The notes under the pieces are model-generated. The model was not told the DNA's origin, searched no databases, and saw only the letters and a program-made list of their open reading frames with translations. The position numbers were made by a program, and so were the translations under genes. DNA of 5,990 nucleotides from Ruminococcus sp. (GTDB taxonomy: Bacteria; Bacillota; Clostridia; Oscillospirales; Ruminococcaceae): positions 1 through 5,990 of the forward strand of contig JAFYET010000276.1 of NCBI GenBank assembly GCA_017544125.1, written 5' to 3'. This document shows positions 4,146-5,990 of the stretch, one piece after another. The first letter of the stretch is position 1, and the number at the start of each line of letters is the position of its first letter.

Positions 4146-5990
4146 TTATTTAACCTTGATTTTCTTTACAGCGCTGTAGCCGCTGTAATACTTTGTGCCG
4201 CTCACCGTCTTGTAGGTGCGGACTTTAACGTAGTAGGTCTTGCCTTTTTTTAGCCCCGTGATAGTCTTGGACGACTTCTTCGTACTTGCAGTTTTCGTAG
4301 TGGCTTTGGTAAATTTCTTGGACGTAGAATACACTATCTGAACAGCATCAGCGCCTTCCGACTTTAAAAATGACTTGTTAGCATCATCAAAAGCCTTACC
4401 TGATATGGGGTATAAGCTGATCTTAAGCTGTTTTGATTTGGGAGATGACACACTACACATATAGGGTTTGCAAGGAGTTATCTTAAATGTCTTGCTGACA
4501 GTCCCCTTATATGCGCCTTTACCGGTTATAATAATAGTTGCTATTCCGACTTTTTTGTTATTCTTATACGATACCGTATAATCTGAATAAGGGCTGAGTG
4601 TCTTTGCACCGAGTTTTACAGTAGGATACTGTGTTACGGCAAAGTTTTGCCCCATATATTCCTTTGTTGTAACACCGCTTATTTTAGCCTTTGCTATACT
4701 TGTTCTTGCGAGCATAGCCTTGTAGTTGTCCTTATAGCTGTTTCCGCATACCGAACAGGTGTGAAGAGTATAACCTTTCTCTGTATATGTAGGGGCTATA
4801 ACTCTTGATGTATATGTGTGAGCTGTCTTAGCTACGGTTTTTGTATATGAATGACCGCACTTCTGACATATATATGTATCTTTACCTGTCTTGGCACAGG
4901 TAGGCGATTCAGTATGCTCGACTTTATATATATGCTCGGTGTCCTTGATTATTTCATAGTTTATATCGTTATTCTGCGCATATTTGAGTATTTCCGAACC
5001 GTCATAGCAGCGGATATTGATATTATAGCATTGACCAAACGGAGAGCCGCCATATTGACCTATAACTTTCACACTATAAGGAATAGTAATGCCTGTCAGG
5101 TTTATGCAGCCACTAAAGGCATAATTGCCGATTTTAGTTACAGAGTATGGTATCTCCATTTCACCTAATGATATACAGCCGCTGAATGCACTATTCCCTA
5201 TTGAAGAAATTCCAACAGGCAATTCTATAGTTTTAAGGCTCTGGCAATCGCTAAAGACAGAATCACTTATTGCGTTAAGATTCTTAGACAATTTAATATT
5301 TTCAAGCTTTGTACAACCGTCGAAAGCATTTGCCCAGAGTTCTTCTACGCTATCGGGAAGAACAACGTTGTTAAGCAAAGAGCAGCAATAAAAGGCTTTC
5401 TGTTTTATTCTTATTATAGAAGCAGGAATATTTACCTTTTCAAGTCTTGTGCAGCCGTAAAACAGTTCTTTGTTTATTTCCGTCAAACTATTAGGCAGAG
5501 TAATTTCTGTCAGAGTGTTACACCCCGAAAACGCTGCTTCTCCAAGCGTTTTAAGGCTATTAGGCAGGTTAATATCCGTTAAGGACGAGCATTGGGCAAA
5601 TGCACTGTAGTTTATAAGGGTTACATTTTTCGACATTTTGACCTTTTCAAGAGAAGAACAACCTTTGAACGCCTCTTTGCCTATTGTAGTTACATTATCA
5701 TTTATTTCAACAGAGGTAAGGCTCGAACACCCTGTAAAGGTATTTGCAAGGATATTCATAGTATTTGCATAAAAATCTATGTATTTAAGCCCCGAACAGC
5801 CCTCGAATGCATTTTCACCTATATATGTAACGCTATATGGAATTGTAATGCTTTCAAGGCTTACACAATTCCAAAAAGCCGCTCCGCCAATGCTTTCTAC
5901 GCTTGAAGGAATATTTATTTGCTTGAGTTCTCTGCACCATCTGAATGCCCTGTTGCCTATTTCTTTCAGTGTGCTTGGGAGCTGAACATC
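4146..5990 (-). CDS. BspA-like leucine-rich-repeat surface protein, 5' end beyond window
   Basis: The frame is open from TAA at 4146-4148 to the right edge: 614 residues are visible and the N-terminus is missing. The ATG at 5757-5759 is not the start: it is inside a repeat, and three further in-register repeats lie upstream. Visible residues 2-300 are thirteen 23-residue LRR_5 (TpLRR, BspA type) units, pattern I-x-I-P-x-S-V-x-x-I-G-x-x-A-F-x-G-C-x-x-L, followed by a degenerate cap to about 348. Residues 349-427 hold two modules of about 40 residues ending in CQKC (375-378) and CSVC (412-415), zinc-ribbon-like and possibly metal-binding. Residues 428-505 form an Ig-like domain ending GTVSKTFKI. 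Residues 508-614 are fibronectin-III-like (QIVYSTSKKF, then GLKKGKTYYVKVRTYK), lysine-rich. There is no LPXTG, dockerin or membrane tail. BspA-like proteins are secreted or surface proteins linked to adhesion and host or fibre contact; the exact ligand is unknown. A terminator follows directly. Confidence 0.93.
   Translation of the reverse strand, partial: DVQLPSTLKEIGNRAFRWCRELKQINIPSSVESIGGAAFWNCVSLESITIPYSVTYIGENAFEGCSGLKYIDFYANTMNILANTFTGCSSLTSVEINDNVTTIGKEAFKGCSSLEKVKMSKNVTLINYSAFAQCSSLTDINLPNSLKTLGEAAFSGCNTLTEITLPNSLTEINKELFYGCTRLEKVNIPASIIRIKQKAFYCCSLLNNVVLPDSVEELWANAFDGCTKLENIKLSKNLNAISDSVFSDCQSLKTIELPVGISSIGNSAFSGCISLGEMEIPYSVTKIGNYAFSGCINLTGITIPYSVKVIGQYGGSPFGQCYNINIRCYDGSEILKYAQNNDINYEIIKDTEHIYKVEHTESPTCAKTGKDTYICQKCGHSYTKTVAKTAHTYTSRVIAPTYTEKGYTLHTCSVCGNSYKDNYKAMLARTSIAKAKISGVTTKEYMGQNFAVTQYPTVKLGAKTLSPYSDYTVSYKNNKKVGIATIIITGKGAYKGTVSKTFKITPCKPYMCSVSSPKSKQLKISLYPISGKAFDDANKSFLKSEGADAVQIVYSTSKKFTKATTKTASTKKSSKTITGLKKGKTYYVKVRTYKTVSGTKYYSGYSAVKKIKVK
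5091..5990 (-). repeat. Thirteen 69-bp leucine-rich-repeat units
   Basis: The coding sequence repeats every 69 bp (23 codons) from the right edge to about 5091, with a fourteenth degenerate unit to about 5022. Each unit carries the GC-S-L core (for example GCSSLTS, GCNTLTE, GCTKLEN). Units are well diverged at DNA level, so recent slippage is not evident. Unit 4 is atypical (IDFYANTM in place of IxIPxSV), and unit 14 carries an extra GQYGGSPF stretch that breaks the register. Confidence 0.9.

Noticed and set aside
5757..5759. ATG as the start of the LRR gene
   Set aside because: It lies inside repeat unit 4; the frame stays open upstream to the edge, with further units in exact 23-residue register and no ribosome binding site before the ATG.
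1..5990. CRISPR array or insertion sequence
   Set aside because: No regularly spaced direct repeats outside the protein-coding LRR periodicity, and no transposase-like frame on either strand.

Overview
The window looks like a low-to-mid GC Gram-positive anaerobe, most likely a clostridial gut or rumen bacterium close to Ruminococcus. This is an inference from strong GGAGG-type ribosome binding sites, near-consensus sigma-A promoters, CCA-encoding tRNA, and a large secreted leucine-rich-repeat protein with a clostridial-type C-terminus. All protein genes and the tRNA lie on the minus strand, so transcription runs right to left; one strong terminator faces the other way.

Left block (about 1-1703): a two-gene unit. 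A cytoplasmic protein of unknown family (967-1599) is followed 36 nt later by a member of the GS-fold carboxylate-amine ligase family (Amidoligase_2 type), which runs off the left edge. This family is often found in plasmid, phage and integrative-element accessory regions. The unit is preceded by a long intrinsic terminator hairpin (1647-1703, minus), placed where it could insulate or attenuate the operon.

Junction (about 1704-2109): a gene-poor stretch rich in secondary structure. It holds a 14-nt copy of a tRNA T-arm sequence on the + strand (1811-1824), a nested set of inverted repeats with two mutually exclusive hairpins, a + strand terminator (1880-1936), and an intact tRNA-Arg(ACG) gene (1949-2025, minus) with its own TTGACT/TATAAT promoter. 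The T-arm fragment may be the scar of an element that integrated into a tRNA gene, with the amidoligase unit on the element side; this is a hypothesis.

Middle block (2110-4107): a tight three-gene operon with one promoter (TTTACA-17-TATAAT, 4079-4107). It encodes a MacB/LolD-type ABC ATPase, then after 3 nt a protein with a single membrane anchor and an unknown extracytoplasmic domain, then after 17 nt a small protein whose N-terminus resembles the ADP-ribosyltransferase fold. No permease is encoded in the window although this ATPase type normally works with an FtsX-like permease.

Right block (4105-5990): the 3' part of a large BspA-like surface protein: at least thirteen 23-residue leucine-rich repeats, two CxxC modules, an Ig-like domain and a fibronectin-III-like end, closed by a terminator that abuts the ABC operon promoter. 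Its 5' end lies beyond the right edge.

The best candidates for something not yet described are the unknown-protein/amidoligase pair with its structured leader, and the permease-less ABC operon carrying a putative ADP-ribosyltransferase-like protein.
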